NCBI GenBank assembly: GCA_016280345.1
Contig: JAEEGN010000108.1
Location: 1-32,195 of the forward strand
Direction of reading: 5' to 3'
Source: Selenomonadaceae bacterium
GTDB taxonomy: Bacteria > Bacillota > Negativicutes > Selenomonadales > Selenomonadaceae
DNA length: 32,195 bases
Shown one piece after another: positions 7,934 to 17,014 of this stretch. The notes under the pieces were generated by a model. The model made no database searches. It saw only the letters and a program-made list of their open reading frames with translations, and was not told the DNA's origin. The position numbers were made by a program, and so were the translations under genes. Within the stretch, counting starts at the first letter, position 1. Every line of letters begins with the position of its first letter.

Positions 7934-9127
7934 ATGAAACGATATTTCATGGCCGGGCTGGCCATCGTGCTGGCGCTTTCGTTGGGCGCGATCCTCTATG
8001 GGGCGTGGCTCAACGAGCGGGGAGAATACCAGATCACGCGGCGCATGGAGGAGCGGCGTCTGACGCTGCACGGGGCGAAGGCTGCCAGGCGCCGGCTCAG
8101 CCCTCGAATCTCGGTGAACGCGATCAACCTCTTTTCCAACGACATGGCGGACGCCGTGGCGCTGGTGGACGGGCGGATCGTGGAGTGCCTGGCGCCGAAG
8201 GGCAGCTTCGTGCGCCGCGGCGACACCATTTTCGTCCTCGAGAACGAAGACATTCCGCTCCAGATGCAGGAAGCGGCGTCGAATATCCTGCGGGCCCAGG
8301 CGGAACTGAAGCGGGCGGAGAACAATTACACCCGTTATCAGATATTGAAGGCCCATGACGCAGCCTCTTCCCAGCAGTTCGACGAAGCGGAGGCCGCGTA
8401 TCTCTCGGCGCAGTCGGCGCTGGGGGTGGCCGAGGCGAAGTCGGCCCAGCTTGGCGTGCAGGAATCGCGCCAGCAGGTCATCGCGCCCCTCGACGGCAAA
8501 GTACTGGTGCTTTACCGCCAGCAGGGCGCCTACGTACAGGCCGGCACGTCCCTGGCCCTCGTCGGTGATTTCCGCTTCCTTTACTTCACCAGTCCCCTCG
8601 AAGACGAAGACGCCCGCCATCTGACGGTGGGCCAGGAAGCGGAGCTGGTCTTCCAGAGCGGCGACTTCAAGAAAGTCTACGGCACCGATTACGCCGCGGG
8701 CAATCTCGGCAACCGCCAGACGTTCACCGCCACCATCGCGCAGATCACGCCGCCGCTTTCCGAGCCGGCCGCCATGCGCAACGTGCTCTGGCAGGTGGAC
8801 AACCGCTCCGGCCTCCTGGAGCCGCAGACATACGGCGGCGTCACCTTCCAGTCGAAGGGGGGCCACGACGCTCTCGTCGTGCCGCTGGCCGCGATGGCCG
8901 ACAGCACGAACACGGAAGTCTTCGTCGCCAAAGACGACGGCACCATCGAGCGGCGTGCCGTGCGGACGGGAGCGAACGACGGCGCCTATATCGAAATCCT
9001 GTCCGGCCTTACCGCCGATGAGATCGTCGTGACCAGCGGCGTAGAGGGCCTGACGGACGGCGCCCAGGCCGAAATCATCCTGGACGATACGGATGCGGGC
9101 AAAGCGGAAGGAGGCGCGGCGAAGTGA
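7934..9127 (+). CDS. Periplasmic adaptor (HlyD/RND-type membrane fusion protein), module 1
   Basis: A 397-residue inner-membrane-anchored adaptor expected to link the ABC exporter to a TolC channel. One membrane helix spans about residues 5-25 (FMAGLAIVLALSLGAILYG). Then come a lipoyl-type half motif (VDGRIVECLAPKGSFVRRGD, about 76-95), a helical hairpin rich in A, E and Q (about 108-170, SNILRAQAELKRAENNYTRY), the second lipoyl half (IAPLDGKVLVLYRQQGAYV), a beta-barrel, and a membrane-proximal C-terminal domain (VVPLAAM, SGLTADEIVVTSGVEGL) as in RND-type adaptors. The start ATG 7934 follows GGAGG. It is the first gene of the large plus-strand operon and overlaps the next gene by 4 bp. It has a full paralogue at 15842. 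Confidence 0.85.
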   Translation: MKRYFMAGLAIVLALSLGAILYGAWLNERGEYQITRRMEERRLTLHGAKAARRRLSPRISVNAINLFSNDMADAVALVDGRIVECLAPKGSFVRRGDTIFVLENEDIPLQMQEAASNILRAQAELKRAENNYTRYQILKAHDAASSQQFDEAEAAYLSAQSALGVAEAKSAQLGVQESRQQVIAPLDGKVLVLYRQQGAYVQAGTSLALVGDFRFLYFTSPLEDEDARHLTVGQEAELVFQSGDFKKVYGTDYAAGNLGNRQTFTATIAQITPPLSEPAAMRNVLWQVDNRSGLLEPQTYGGVTFQSKGGHDALVVPLAAMADSTNTEVFVAKDDGTIERRAVRTGANDGAYIEILSGLTADEIVVTSGVEGLTDGAQAEIILDDTDAGKAEGGAAK

Positions 9128-10080
9128 ACAACGAGCAGATTTTCAATCGCGCCGCCCTCGACAAACTGCGTTCGCCGGAGAAACTCGACACCCTGATCCG
9201 CATCACCGGCCCGGTGGGCTGGATGGGGCTGGTCTCCATCGCCGTCCTCTGCTTCGCCATCGTGCTCTGGTCCATTTACGGCTCTTTCACGGAAAAAGCC
9301 GACGGGAAAGGGCTGATCCTCGATTCGGCGGGCGTCGTGAACATCACCCATACGGCGGGCGGGAAAATCACCAAACTGTACGTCCAGACCGGCGAACATA
9401 TCCACAAGGGGCAGCTCGTCGCCCGCATGGAGCAGCCGGAGCAGTCGGCGGACACCCGCATGGCGCAGTACGGCGCGGAGCTGGCCACCAACGACCGGGA
9501 CGTGCAGGGGCGCGTCTATCAGTACGACGCCAAGCGCCATCAGCAGGCGGCCCGGGAGGATATCTACTCCGACTATGACGGCGTCGTGGACGAGGTCATG
9601 GCGATGGAGGGCGAACTTTTGCAACCCGGCAGCCCTGTCTGTTCCGTGCGCCTCACGCAGAACCGGGACGAGCTGACCGGCGTATTCTACATTCCGGTCG
9701 ATAAAGGCAAGCGCGTCGAGCCGGGCATGACGATCCAGCTGGCGCCGAACGGCGTGGACGTCACCCAGACGGGCAGCCTGATCGGCGTGGTGAAAAGCGT
9801 TTCCCAGTACCCGATTTCCGCTGAGGGCGTGAAGAAAGGTCTCGGCAACGCGCAGCTCGCCCAGTACGTCCTTACCCAGGGCGGCGGGGCGGCGGTGGAA
9901 GTGAAGTTCGAGTTGGTGAAGGACGAAAGCTCCGAATCGGGCTACCTCTGGACCTCCGTGGTCGGACGTCACAAGCCCATCACCGCGGGCAGTTTCTGCA
10001 CCGGCTCCATCGTCATTGAGCGGGAGCCGCCGATCGAGAAGGTTTTCTACAAGATCAGCCAGTGGCTCCGGAGTCGGTAA
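9124..10080 (+). CDS. NHLP-type bacteriocin system secretion protein (HlyD-like), module 1
   Basis: A 318-residue protein of the HlyD-like family that accompanies NHLM/NHLP peptide export transporters. The cytoplasmic start contains LDKLRSPEKLDTLIRI (12-27), followed by one membrane helix (about 33-51, WMGLVSIAVLCFAIVLWSI) and a periplasmic part with beta-rich lipoyl-like segments (GGKITKLYVQTGEHIHKGQL). The C-terminal half has PVDKGKRVEPGMTIQLAPNG and ends KISQWLRSR, repeated almost identically in the paralogue at 17011. The helical hairpin is short, so this adaptor probably works at the inner membrane together with the longer adaptor gene before it. It begins at GTG 9124 inside the stop of the previous gene (4-bp overlap), indicating translational coupling. 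Confidence 0.85.
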   Translation: MNNEQIFNRAALDKLRSPEKLDTLIRITGPVGWMGLVSIAVLCFAIVLWSIYGSFTEKADGKGLILDSAGVVNITHTAGGKITKLYVQTGEHIHKGQLVARMEQPEQSADTRMAQYGAELATNDRDVQGRVYQYDAKRHQQAAREDIYSDYDGVVDEVMAMEGELLQPGSPVCSVRLTQNRDELTGVFYIPVDKGKRVEPGMTIQLAPNGVDVTQTGSLIGVVKSVSQYPISAEGVKKGLGNAQLAQYVLTQGGGAAVEVKFELVKDESSESGYLWTSVVGRHKPITAGSFCTGSIVIEREPPIEKVFYKISQWLRSR

Positions 10081-10153
10081 ATAATTCTGCGATAAGAAAA
10101 AATGAGTTTCTTACTTCAAAAAAAGTCAGGAAATTTTTGGAGCAGATGGATTT

Positions 10154-12388
10154 ATGGATATGAAAGAAAGGCTCCGGCAGTTCATCTTCGGGACGAAGCG
10201 CGTCAAAGTCCCCACCGTCCTCCAGATGGAGGCGGTGGAGTGCGGCGCGGCGGCTCTGGCGATGGTGCTTGCCTACTATGGCAAGTGGATTCCGCTGGAA
10301 CGGCTGCGGCAGGAGTGCGGCGTCACCCGCGACGGCAGCAACGCCGACAACCTCGTGCGCGCCGCGATGCGTATGGGCTGCCGGGCAGAAGGCCGCGCCG
10401 GTCATCCGCTGGGATTGAAGAAAAAAGAATATCCGCTGATTCTGTTTTGGGAGTTCAACCATTTCGTCGTGCTGGAGGGCATCGAAAACGACGTCGTGTA
10501 CCTGAACGACCCCGCCATGGGGCGGCGACAGCTTCCGTGGAAGGAGTTCCGCACCTCTTACACCGGCGTATATATCGAGGTTCGTCCGGACAAGGAGCGA
10601 TTTGCGCCGGAGGGACACCCGTACAGCATCGTCAAGGCGATGGCGGAAAAGCTCGCGGAGGACAAGTGGGCGGTCCTGTTCGTGGTCGTCCTCGGGCTCT
10701 GCATGATCCTTCCCGGCATTGCCGTGCCGGTGATGAACCAGATTTTCATCGACGACGTCTTTTCCATGAAGCATCCCGAATGGACGCAGAAGCTCTTTGC
10801 GGCCATGCTGGGCGCTATGGTGCTTTCCGGAACCATGACCGCCATGCGTTCGGCGGTGCTCAATTTCTGGCGCAGGAAACTGACGCTTTCGGATTCCTCC
10901 AGCTTCTTCTGGCACGTCCTGCAGTTGCCGGTGGCTTTCTTCCAGCAGCGGTACGCGGCGGACGTGGCCTCCCGCATTCAGTTCAACGAGGCCAACGCCC
11001 AGGTGCTCACGGAGCAAGCGGCGACCTCCCTGCTGGATCTCTTCGTGGCCCTTTTCTATCTGGGGCTGCTGTTCCAGTACAGCGTGCCGCTGACCATTGT
11101 CGGCGTTTCCGTCAGCGCTCTGGATATCTTCATGCTGCTCTATATGCGGCGCAACATGACCGACCTGACCATGCGGATCCAGCAGGAGCGGAGCAAGGAA
11201 TACGGCGCCCTGATGGCGGGCGTCATGATGATCGAGAGCATCAAGGCCAACGGCAGTGAAGGCGACCTGTTCACGAAATGGTCGGGCTACGGCACGAAGG
11301 CCACCGATGCCATACAGGACATGCAGGTCTGGTCGATGAAGCTGAAGCTGATTCCGTCGCTGCTGGCAGGCCTGAACAGCGCCCTGATTATGACGGTGGG
11401 TGGCTTCTCCATCATGGAGGGCGTGATGACCGCCGGTATTTATACCGCGTTCAACAGCCTGATTGCCCAGTTCCAGCAACCGGTGGAAAAATTGAAGATG
11501 TTCGGAAACACGTTGCAGATGACCGAGATGCAGATGCAGCGTCTCGACGACGTGAGACGGTACAAGATCGACAGTTTGAATTACCCCAGCGAAGCGGAAG
11601 AAGAAGCGAAGCAGAAGACCTTCCCCGGCGACCGCCTTTCCGGCGAACTGGTCCTCAGGGACGTGAGCTTCGGCTACAGCCCACTGAACCCGCCGTTGAT
11701 CGAGCATTTCGATCTGGCGCTGGAGCCAGGCGAGTGGGCCGCCGTGGTAGGCGCCTCGGGCAGCGGCAAATCGACGCTGGCCAAGATCGTATCCGGCCTT
11801 TACGAGGAATGGTCGGGTGACGTGCTTTTCGACGGCGTCAAGCGGCGAGACATTCCGCGGGCTGTCATCGTCAATTCTCTGTCCACAGTGGATCAGGACG
11901 TGTTCCAGCTTTCGGGGACGGTACGCGAAAACATTTCCCTTTTCGACAAGTCCGTACCGAAGGAAGACATCATCCAGGCGGCGCAGGATGCCTGCATCCA
12001 TGAGGACATCCTGAAGCTGAACGGCTCTTACGAAGCGTCGGTCTCCGAAGGCGGAATGAACTTCTCGGGCGGTCAGCGGCAGCGGATGGAGATCGCCCGG
12101 GCTTTGGCCTCGAACCCGTCGCTTTTGATCCTTGACGAGGCCACCAGCGCCATCGACCCGATGACGGAGCAGAAAGTATTGGAAAATATCCGCCGGCGGG
12201 GCTGCACCTGCCTGATCGTCGCCCATCGCCTTTCGACGATCCGGGACGCGGACGAGATCATCATGCTGGAAGGCGGCAAGGTGGCGGAGCGGGGCACGCA
12301 CCGGGATCTCATACAGCACGACGGCCCTTACCGCAGGCTTATTGAGGAACGGGAGCAGGAGGAAAACGGCGAGGAAACGCTTGACTAG
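10154..12388 (+). CDS. NHLM-type C39 peptidase/permease/ATPase exporter, module 1
   Basis: A 744-residue peptidase-containing ABC transporter that should cut precursors after a double glycine and move the released part across the inner membrane. Residues 1-140 are a C39 peptidase with Cys30 (QMEAVECGAA), His103 (FNHFVVLEG) and Asp119 (LNDPAMG), so the triad is complete. Residues about 165-450 hold six membrane helices. The ATPase has Walker A GASGSGKS (533-540), signature FSGGQ (637-641), Walker B LLILDE (657-662) and an H-loop AHRLST. The length and sequence fit the NHLP bacteriocin export family. It starts at ATG 10154, 73 bp after the previous gene, and is followed 15 bp later by the second ABC gene. 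Likely substrates are the GG-leader proteins encoded at 6957, 25876, 26599 and 29914 (inference). Confidence 0.95.
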   Translation: MDMKERLRQFIFGTKRVKVPTVLQMEAVECGAAALAMVLAYYGKWIPLERLRQECGVTRDGSNADNLVRAAMRMGCRAEGRAGHPLGLKKKEYPLILFWEFNHFVVLEGIENDVVYLNDPAMGRRQLPWKEFRTSYTGVYIEVRPDKERFAPEGHPYSIVKAMAEKLAEDKWAVLFVVVLGLCMILPGIAVPVMNQIFIDDVFSMKHPEWTQKLFAAMLGAMVLSGTMTAMRSAVLNFWRRKLTLSDSSSFFWHVLQLPVAFFQQRYAADVASRIQFNEANAQVLTEQAATSLLDLFVALFYLGLLFQYSVPLTIVGVSVSALDIFMLLYMRRNMTDLTMRIQQERSKEYGALMAGVMMIESIKANGSEGDLFTKWSGYGTKATDAIQDMQVWSMKLKLIPSLLAGLNSALIMTVGGFSIMEGVMTAGIYTAFNSLIAQFQQPVEKLKMFGNTLQMTEMQMQRLDDVRRYKIDSLNYPSEAEEEAKQKTFPGDRLSGELVLRDVSFGYSPLNPPLIEHFDLALEPGEWAAVVGASGSGKSTLAKIVSGLYEEWSGDVLFDGVKRRDIPRAVIVNSLSTVDQDVFQLSGTVRENISLFDKSVPKEDIIQAAQDACIHEDILKLNGSYEASVSEGGMNFSGGQRQRMEIARALASNPSLLILDEATSAIDPMTEQKVLENIRRRGCTCLIVAHRLSTIRDADEIIMLEGGKVAERGTHRDLIQHDGPYRRLIEEREQEENGEETLD

Positions 12389-12403
12389 AATGAGGGAAAC
12401 GAT

Positions 12404-15130
12404 ATGAAGCTCGAGGCAGGGAAACGGTTCCGGATACCGGACGACAATACCTATATCGAAGTGATTTCCGGCAAGGCGGAGGTCTATGCCGTTACGCGCA
12501 AGAAGATTTCTTTCCGCCGGATTTTTCTGATGGAGCTGGAGCCGGGCGGGACGGCCTTCCCACCGATGGACGAGTTTGAGTTGATCGACATCCTGATTTA
12601 CGCGGTGGAGGACGTCGATCTGGAGACACATTCCCTGGCCGAGGCCGATGTCGTCACGCTGCGCGAGCAGATGAAGCAATGGTTCGCCTCCCTGCTGGAG
12701 CTTCCCTGGCTTCGCCTGATGGCCGACCGGGGCGATGATGTGCTGAAGCATTGGGAGAACGGCAACCTGCCTCTGGGGCAGGGCGACGACCGGGACACGC
12801 TGCTGGAGCGGTTCGGTGACAACGAGGGCATCTTCGCCATGTTGCTGGGCGTCCGCTTCGGCGCCCAGGACGAGAAGCTGTCCATGCGCATGGCGAGCCG
12901 CGCCAAACAGAAGCGGCGCATCGTCGAGCAGTCCATTGCCCAGATGCTGGGAGAGGAAACGGTCCCGGAGGACGGCGAGAGCCAGGGCAACGCGAAGCTG
13001 GAGGACACGGTCTTCCTCGTGCGCTGCGCGGCCCAGGCCCTGGACATGAGGAGCCGGGACGTGCACCTTGCCCCGGAGATGGCGAAAAAGCTCGACCAGC
13101 TTGGATTGATTCGTCGTCTCGTGCAAAAGGGCGGCATGCAGATGCGTTTCGTCACGCTGCCCGAGGACTGGCATACCGGCGACAGCGGTGTCCTCCTCGG
13201 CTATTACGGGGAAAAGAAGCAACTGGCCGTCTTCCTGCCGGTGACGCCGGAATCCTATCGCATGGTGACGCGGGACCACCCCGAGGGCATTCCCGTGACG
13301 GACGAGGTGGCCAAGGCCATCGACCGCGACGCCTTCATCCTCTACGCCGGCATTTCCGGGCAGAAGCTCACCGGGCGCGACTTCCTGCGGTTCTTCTTCC
13401 GCCAGTGCTGGAAAACCGACTGGAAGACCGTCGTCGCCGTCAGCGTCGCCATGGGCCTGATCCCTCTGATTACGCCGGTCATCACGGAAACCATCTTCAA
13501 GGACATCATCCCGATCCTCGACCGGAAAGGGCTGGCCACCGTCACGCAGGTGGCCATGGTTTCGGGCTTCACTATGGCGGCGTTGGGCCTGGTGCGCTCC
13601 ATCGCCTTCCTGCGCGTGAATTCCCGGGGCGGCTTTGCGGCAAAGGCCGCCATGGTCGGGCGGATGCTGTCGCTGCCCACGAGATTTTTCCGCGAGTACC
13701 AGTCCGGCGACATCGCCAACCGTATGATGGGACTGGAGCAGATCACGCAGCTTCTCTCCGGGGAACTGGTGGGGACGCTTTTCAGCTTCGTCTTCTCCTT
13801 CTGGAGCCTCGCCCTGATGTTCTATTACAGCGTGAAGCTCACGGCGGTCGCCATCGTCATCTGGTTGGTGTACGTTGCCATCGGCGGGTTCCTGCTGCGC
13901 CGCCTGGTGGACTACCAGCGGAAGATGACCATGGCGAAGAACAAGACCTCCGGCATCTTGCAGCAGATCTTCACCGGGCTGGTGAAGTTCCGGGTGAAGG
14001 GCGCGGAGGAATACGCCTACCACCTCTGGAGCGAACGGTTTGCCGAGGAATGGAAATGGAACTACGAGGCCGGCTGGCTTCGGGCATATAACGACGTCAT
14101 CGCCGTCATCCAGCCGATCCTGCTTTCCCTCGCCCTCTACTACTTCGGAATCAAGGAACTGGCCGAAGCGGCGGCTGCGGGCGGGACCGCGGCCAGCGCC
14201 GCCCAGGAAGCCCTGGGCGCGCCGGAGCCGCTGACGGTGGCGACCTTCATTGCGTTCCAGGCGGCCTATACCGGCTTCAATGCCTCCGTTAACGCCGTCA
14301 TGCAGACGATGGAGCATTTCTCCGTCATCCAGCCGCTGCTGGAAAACATCCGGCCCATCCTGGAGGCGGAGCCGGAAAGTGCCGAAGACAAGCTGGAGGC
14401 CGACGTGCTCTCCGGGGCCTTCGAGGTCAGGAATCTGACGTTCTCCTACGGCGATGGCCTGCCCGACGTCCTGAAGGACGTGAGTTTCCGCGTGGCAGCA
14501 GGAGAGCACGTGGCCATCGTCGGCAAGTCCGGTTGCGGCAAATCCACGCTGATCCGCCTTCTCTTGGGCTTCGAGCAGCCGAAGAGCGGCGCCGTCTATT
14601 ACGACGGGCAGGACCTCTCCGAGCTGTCGCTGCCCTCAGTGCGTTCCCAGATGGGCGTGGTACTGCAGAATGGGCAGCTCATGACCGGCGACATCTACCG
14701 GAACATCATCGGCGTCAATGACTTGACCCTCGAAGACGCCTGGGCGGCGGCGGAGGCGGCGGGCGTCGCCGACGACATTCGCGAGATGCCGATGCAGATG
14801 CAGACCATGGTTTCCGAGGGCAGCACCAACATCTCCGGCGGCCAGCGCCAGCGTATCCTGATCGCCAAGGCGTTGGCCATGAAGCCTTCCATTATCGTCT
14901 GTGACGAAGCGACCAGCGCCCTTGACAACCACACCCAGGCCATCGTGACCCGAAGCCTGGACAAGCTCAAGGCGACGCGCATCGTCGTGGCGCACCGTCT
15001 TTCCACCATCCGCCATGCCGACCGCATTATCGTCCTTGATCAGGGGCGGATTGCCGAGAGCGGCACCTTCAACGAGCTGGTGGACAAGGGCGGGCTCTTC
15101 GCCTCTTTCGTCAAGCGTCAGGTGGCATGA
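12404..15130 (+). CDS. NHLM-type second permease/ATPase subunit, module 1
   Basis: A 908-residue half-transporter that normally partners the C39 exporter in NHLM systems. The first 320 residues or so are soluble and lack a C39 triad; they begin with a cNMP/cupin-like stretch (KRFRIPDDNTYIEVISGKAE), then a charged helical region. Residues about 335-620 are the membrane domain. The ATPase has Walker A GKSGCGKS (707-714), signature ISGGQ (810-814) and Walker B IIVCDE (830-835), where the Cys just before the Asp is unusual; the paralogue at 20236 has Phe. An Ala/Gly-rich insert (AEAAAAGGTAASAAQEALG) lies between two membrane helices and is absent from the paralogue. The start ATG 12404 has an AGGGAAA-type site. 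The N-terminal domain may recognise leaders, but this is not shown by the sequence. Confidence 0.93.
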   Translation: MKLEAGKRFRIPDDNTYIEVISGKAEVYAVTRKKISFRRIFLMELEPGGTAFPPMDEFELIDILIYAVEDVDLETHSLAEADVVTLREQMKQWFASLLELPWLRLMADRGDDVLKHWENGNLPLGQGDDRDTLLERFGDNEGIFAMLLGVRFGAQDEKLSMRMASRAKQKRRIVEQSIAQMLGEETVPEDGESQGNAKLEDTVFLVRCAAQALDMRSRDVHLAPEMAKKLDQLGLIRRLVQKGGMQMRFVTLPEDWHTGDSGVLLGYYGEKKQLAVFLPVTPESYRMVTRDHPEGIPVTDEVAKAIDRDAFILYAGISGQKLTGRDFLRFFFRQCWKTDWKTVVAVSVAMGLIPLITPVITETIFKDIIPILDRKGLATVTQVAMVSGFTMAALGLVRSIAFLRVNSRGGFAAKAAMVGRMLSLPTRFFREYQSGDIANRMMGLEQITQLLSGELVGTLFSFVFSFWSLALMFYYSVKLTAVAIVIWLVYVAIGGFLLRRLVDYQRKMTMAKNKTSGILQQIFTGLVKFRVKGAEEYAYHLWSERFAEEWKWNYEAGWLRAYNDVIAVIQPILLSLALYYFGIKELAEAAAAGGTAASAAQEALGAPEPLTVATFIAFQAAYTGFNASVNAVMQTMEHFSVIQPLLENIRPILEAEPESAEDKLEADVLSGAFEVRNLTFSYGDGLPDVLKDVSFRVAAGEHVAIVGKSGCGKSTLIRLLLGFEQPKSGAVYYDGQDLSELSLPSVRSQMGVVLQNGQLMTGDIYRNIIGVNDLTLEDAWAAAEAAGVADDIREMPMQMQTMVSEGSTNISGGQRQRILIAKALAMKPSIIVCDEATSALDNHTQAIVTRSLDKLKATRIVVAHRLSTIRHADRIIVLDQGRIAESGTFNELVDKGGLFASFVKRQVA

Positions 15131-15171
15131 AACGGTACGGCAAGTCATTCCTCCCGAAATGAGATGAGACA

Positions 15172-15765
15172 ATGGCCGAAACGCAGTCAATGAATGCCGG
15201 CGAACCGCAGGCGGGCGTTGTTCCCATGCGGTTCGAGGACATCTATCTCGCCTACTACAAGCGCGTCTATAACTTCATTTACAGCCGTCTTCTGCATCGG
15301 GAAAACGCCGAGGACGTGACGGCGGACGTCTTCGTCTCCGTCCACCGCAACCTTTCACGGCTGGATTTGAGCCGGGGCACCTTCAATACCTGGATCTTTT
15401 CCATCGCGCGGAACGCTGTGCGGGATTTCAAGAAGCGCGCTGCCTTCCGTTGCGAGGTTCTGGGTAGCGTGCCGGAGACGTTCGCCCCGGAAGAGTCTTT
15501 TCCGGAGAACGGCGGGCGGGACAATACCCTGAAGAACCCGGACAACATTTGGCTGCAGCAGTTGCTCCAGCAACTTACGGAGGAGGAGGGAGATCTTCTG
15601 ATGTACCGGTACCAGATGAGCCTTTCCAACGCGGAAGTCGGGGAAATACTGGATATCAGCGTGGAGGCGGTCAGCGCGAGATACCAGCGATTGCTGAAGA
15701 AGTGCCGGCAGATGAGCCGGCAGATGGAACAAGCTTCCGGCCGTCTCTGGCAGGGGGACTCGTAA
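15172..15765 (+). CDS. ECF-like sigma-70 family RNA polymerase sigma factor
   Basis: A 197-residue sigma factor located between the two export modules. Region 2 is clear: FEDIYLAYYKRVYNFIYSRL (20-39), DVTADVFVSVHRNLSRLD, and RGTFNTWIFSIARNAVRDFK with the aromatic promoter-opening segment. Region 4 follows near 135-180: LTEEEGDLLMYRYQMSLSNA, then EVGEILDISVEAVSARYQRL, a helix-turn-helix for the -35. There is no region 3 and no adjacent anti-sigma gene with a membrane helix, so control of its activity is not visible. Its ribosome binding site is weak (GAGATGAGAC), suggesting low expression by coupling to the upstream gene. Possible targets are the four AATCGTAT promoters in this window, three of which precede precursor genes; CGTAT resembles -10 elements of some ECF sigmas. 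This link is inference. Confidence 0.88.
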   Translation: MAETQSMNAGEPQAGVVPMRFEDIYLAYYKRVYNFIYSRLLHRENAEDVTADVFVSVHRNLSRLDLSRGTFNTWIFSIARNAVRDFKKRAAFRCEVLGSVPETFAPEESFPENGGRDNTLKNPDNIWLQQLLQQLTEEEGDLLMYRYQMSLSNAEVGEILDISVEAVSARYQRLLKKCRQMSRQMEQASGRLWQGDS

Positions 15766-15841
15766 TACCGCGCCTGGAGCAGACCCACGACGCGATTTCA
15801 ATAATAGAGAAAAAATCATTCAGAAAGGATAGGTTGCGAGA

Positions 15842-17014
15842 ATGAAAAGGTATTATTTCATCGGGATCGTGGTCATCCTCGCGCTGGCCTTGGGGTTGGT
15901 AGGGTATGGCGCTTGGCTGAACTACAGCGACGAGAACCAGATTGCCCGCCGTATGGAGGAACGTGCGCTTCAGCTCACGGGGGCGAAAGCGCGCAAACGG
16001 GAGCTTCGCCCGGCGATGACTCTGGACACGGTGCGTCTTTACAGTGAAAAGATGACGGACGCGGTGGCGCTGACGGACGGCCGCATAACACGCTGGGCCG
16101 TGGGGAAGAACACGCCCGTCCGTGCAGGCGACCTGCTGCTGACCATGAGCAACGAGCAGATCCCCGCCCGGATCCAGCAGGCGGCCAGCGGCGTGCGCCG
16201 CGCCGAGGCGGTCCTTGCCCAGGCGGTGAACTCCTTCCATCGGCAGGAACGGCTGCTGGCCCGCCTCGCCACCTCGCAGGAAAAATACGAAGAAGCGGAA
16301 GCGCAGTACCTGGCTGCCTCGGAGGCGCTGGCCGAGGCCCAGGCGCAGTATGAACAATACCTGATCCAGCAGCAGTGGCTGAACGTCTATTCTCCGGTGG
16401 ACGGCGACGTGCTGATTGTTTACCAGCACGAAGGCGCTTATGTGCAGGCAGGTATGCCCGTGGCGCTGGTGGGTGATTTCTCGCGGCTGCAGTTCAATTC
16501 GACGCTGAACGACGCGGATACCCGGTATCTTTCCGTGGGCACGAAGGCGGTGCTCCGGTTCCAGGACGCGACAACACTGGAAAAAGCCTACGGCACAGGA
16601 TATGCGGCGGGCAACCACGGCGCGAACCCACAGGTGCGGGCGACGCTGGTGAGCATTCAGCCGCCTCCCCACGAACCGGCGGACATCCGGCGGGCCGTCT
16701 GGGAGATTGACAACCGCTCTCGGATTTTTGAGCCGATGACCTATACAAGTGTGACCCTCGAAACCGAGACGCCCCATACGTGCCTGACAGTGCCCCGGCT
16801 GGCGCTGCTCGATTCCAAGATGGATACGGTGTTCGTTGTGGACGCCGAAGGCATCGTGCATCGCCGCACCGTAACGGCAGGCGTCAGCGACGGACAGGGC
16901 GTGGAGATCGTCTCCGGGCTCTCCGAGGGTGAAGTGGTCGCCGTAGGGCGGCTGGACGGACTGGCGGATGGCCAGCGGGTGGACATCGTGATGCAGAAAG
17001 GGGAAGAAGGATGA
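15842..17014 (+). CDS. Periplasmic adaptor (HlyD/RND-type membrane fusion protein), module 2
   Basis: A 390-residue paralogue of the adaptor at 7934, colinear over its length. It has a membrane helix at 5-25 (YFIGIVVILALALGLVGYG), the first lipoyl half (TDGRITRWAVGKNTPVRAGD), a long helical hairpin (about 108-170, rich in A, E, Q and R), the second lipoyl half (YSPVDGDVLIVYQHEGAYVQ), a beta-barrel, and a C-terminal membrane-proximal domain (SGLSEGEVVAVGRLDGL). It begins 76 bp after the sigma factor gene and ends in a 4-bp overlap with the next gene. The strongest divergence from copy 1 lies in the hairpin tip, the part expected to dock on TolC. That fits each adaptor pairing with its own TolC of the two encoded downstream (inference). 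Confidence 0.85.
   Translation: MKRYYFIGIVVILALALGLVGYGAWLNYSDENQIARRMEERALQLTGAKARKRELRPAMTLDTVRLYSEKMTDAVALTDGRITRWAVGKNTPVRAGDLLLTMSNEQIPARIQQAASGVRRAEAVLAQAVNSFHRQERLLARLATSQEKYEEAEAQYLAASEALAEAQAQYEQYLIQQQWLNVYSPVDGDVLIVYQHEGAYVQAGMPVALVGDFSRLQFNSTLNDADTRYLSVGTKAVLRFQDATTLEKAYGTGYAAGNHGANPQVRATLVSIQPPPHEPADIRRAVWEIDNRSRIFEPMTYTSVTLETETPHTCLTVPRLALLDSKMDTVFVVDAEGIVHRRTVTAGVSDGQGVEIVSGLSEGEVVAVGRLDGLADGQRVDIVMQKGEEG

Noticed and set aside
10055-14509. A minus-strand open frame of nearly 1,500 codons across the module-1 ABC genes
   Set aside because: It is antisense to two clear ABC transporter genes, is rich in His, Arg and Gln, and shows no family motif. It is a by-product of high-GC codon bias. 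The same applies to the 1,100-codon frame at 19900-23220.
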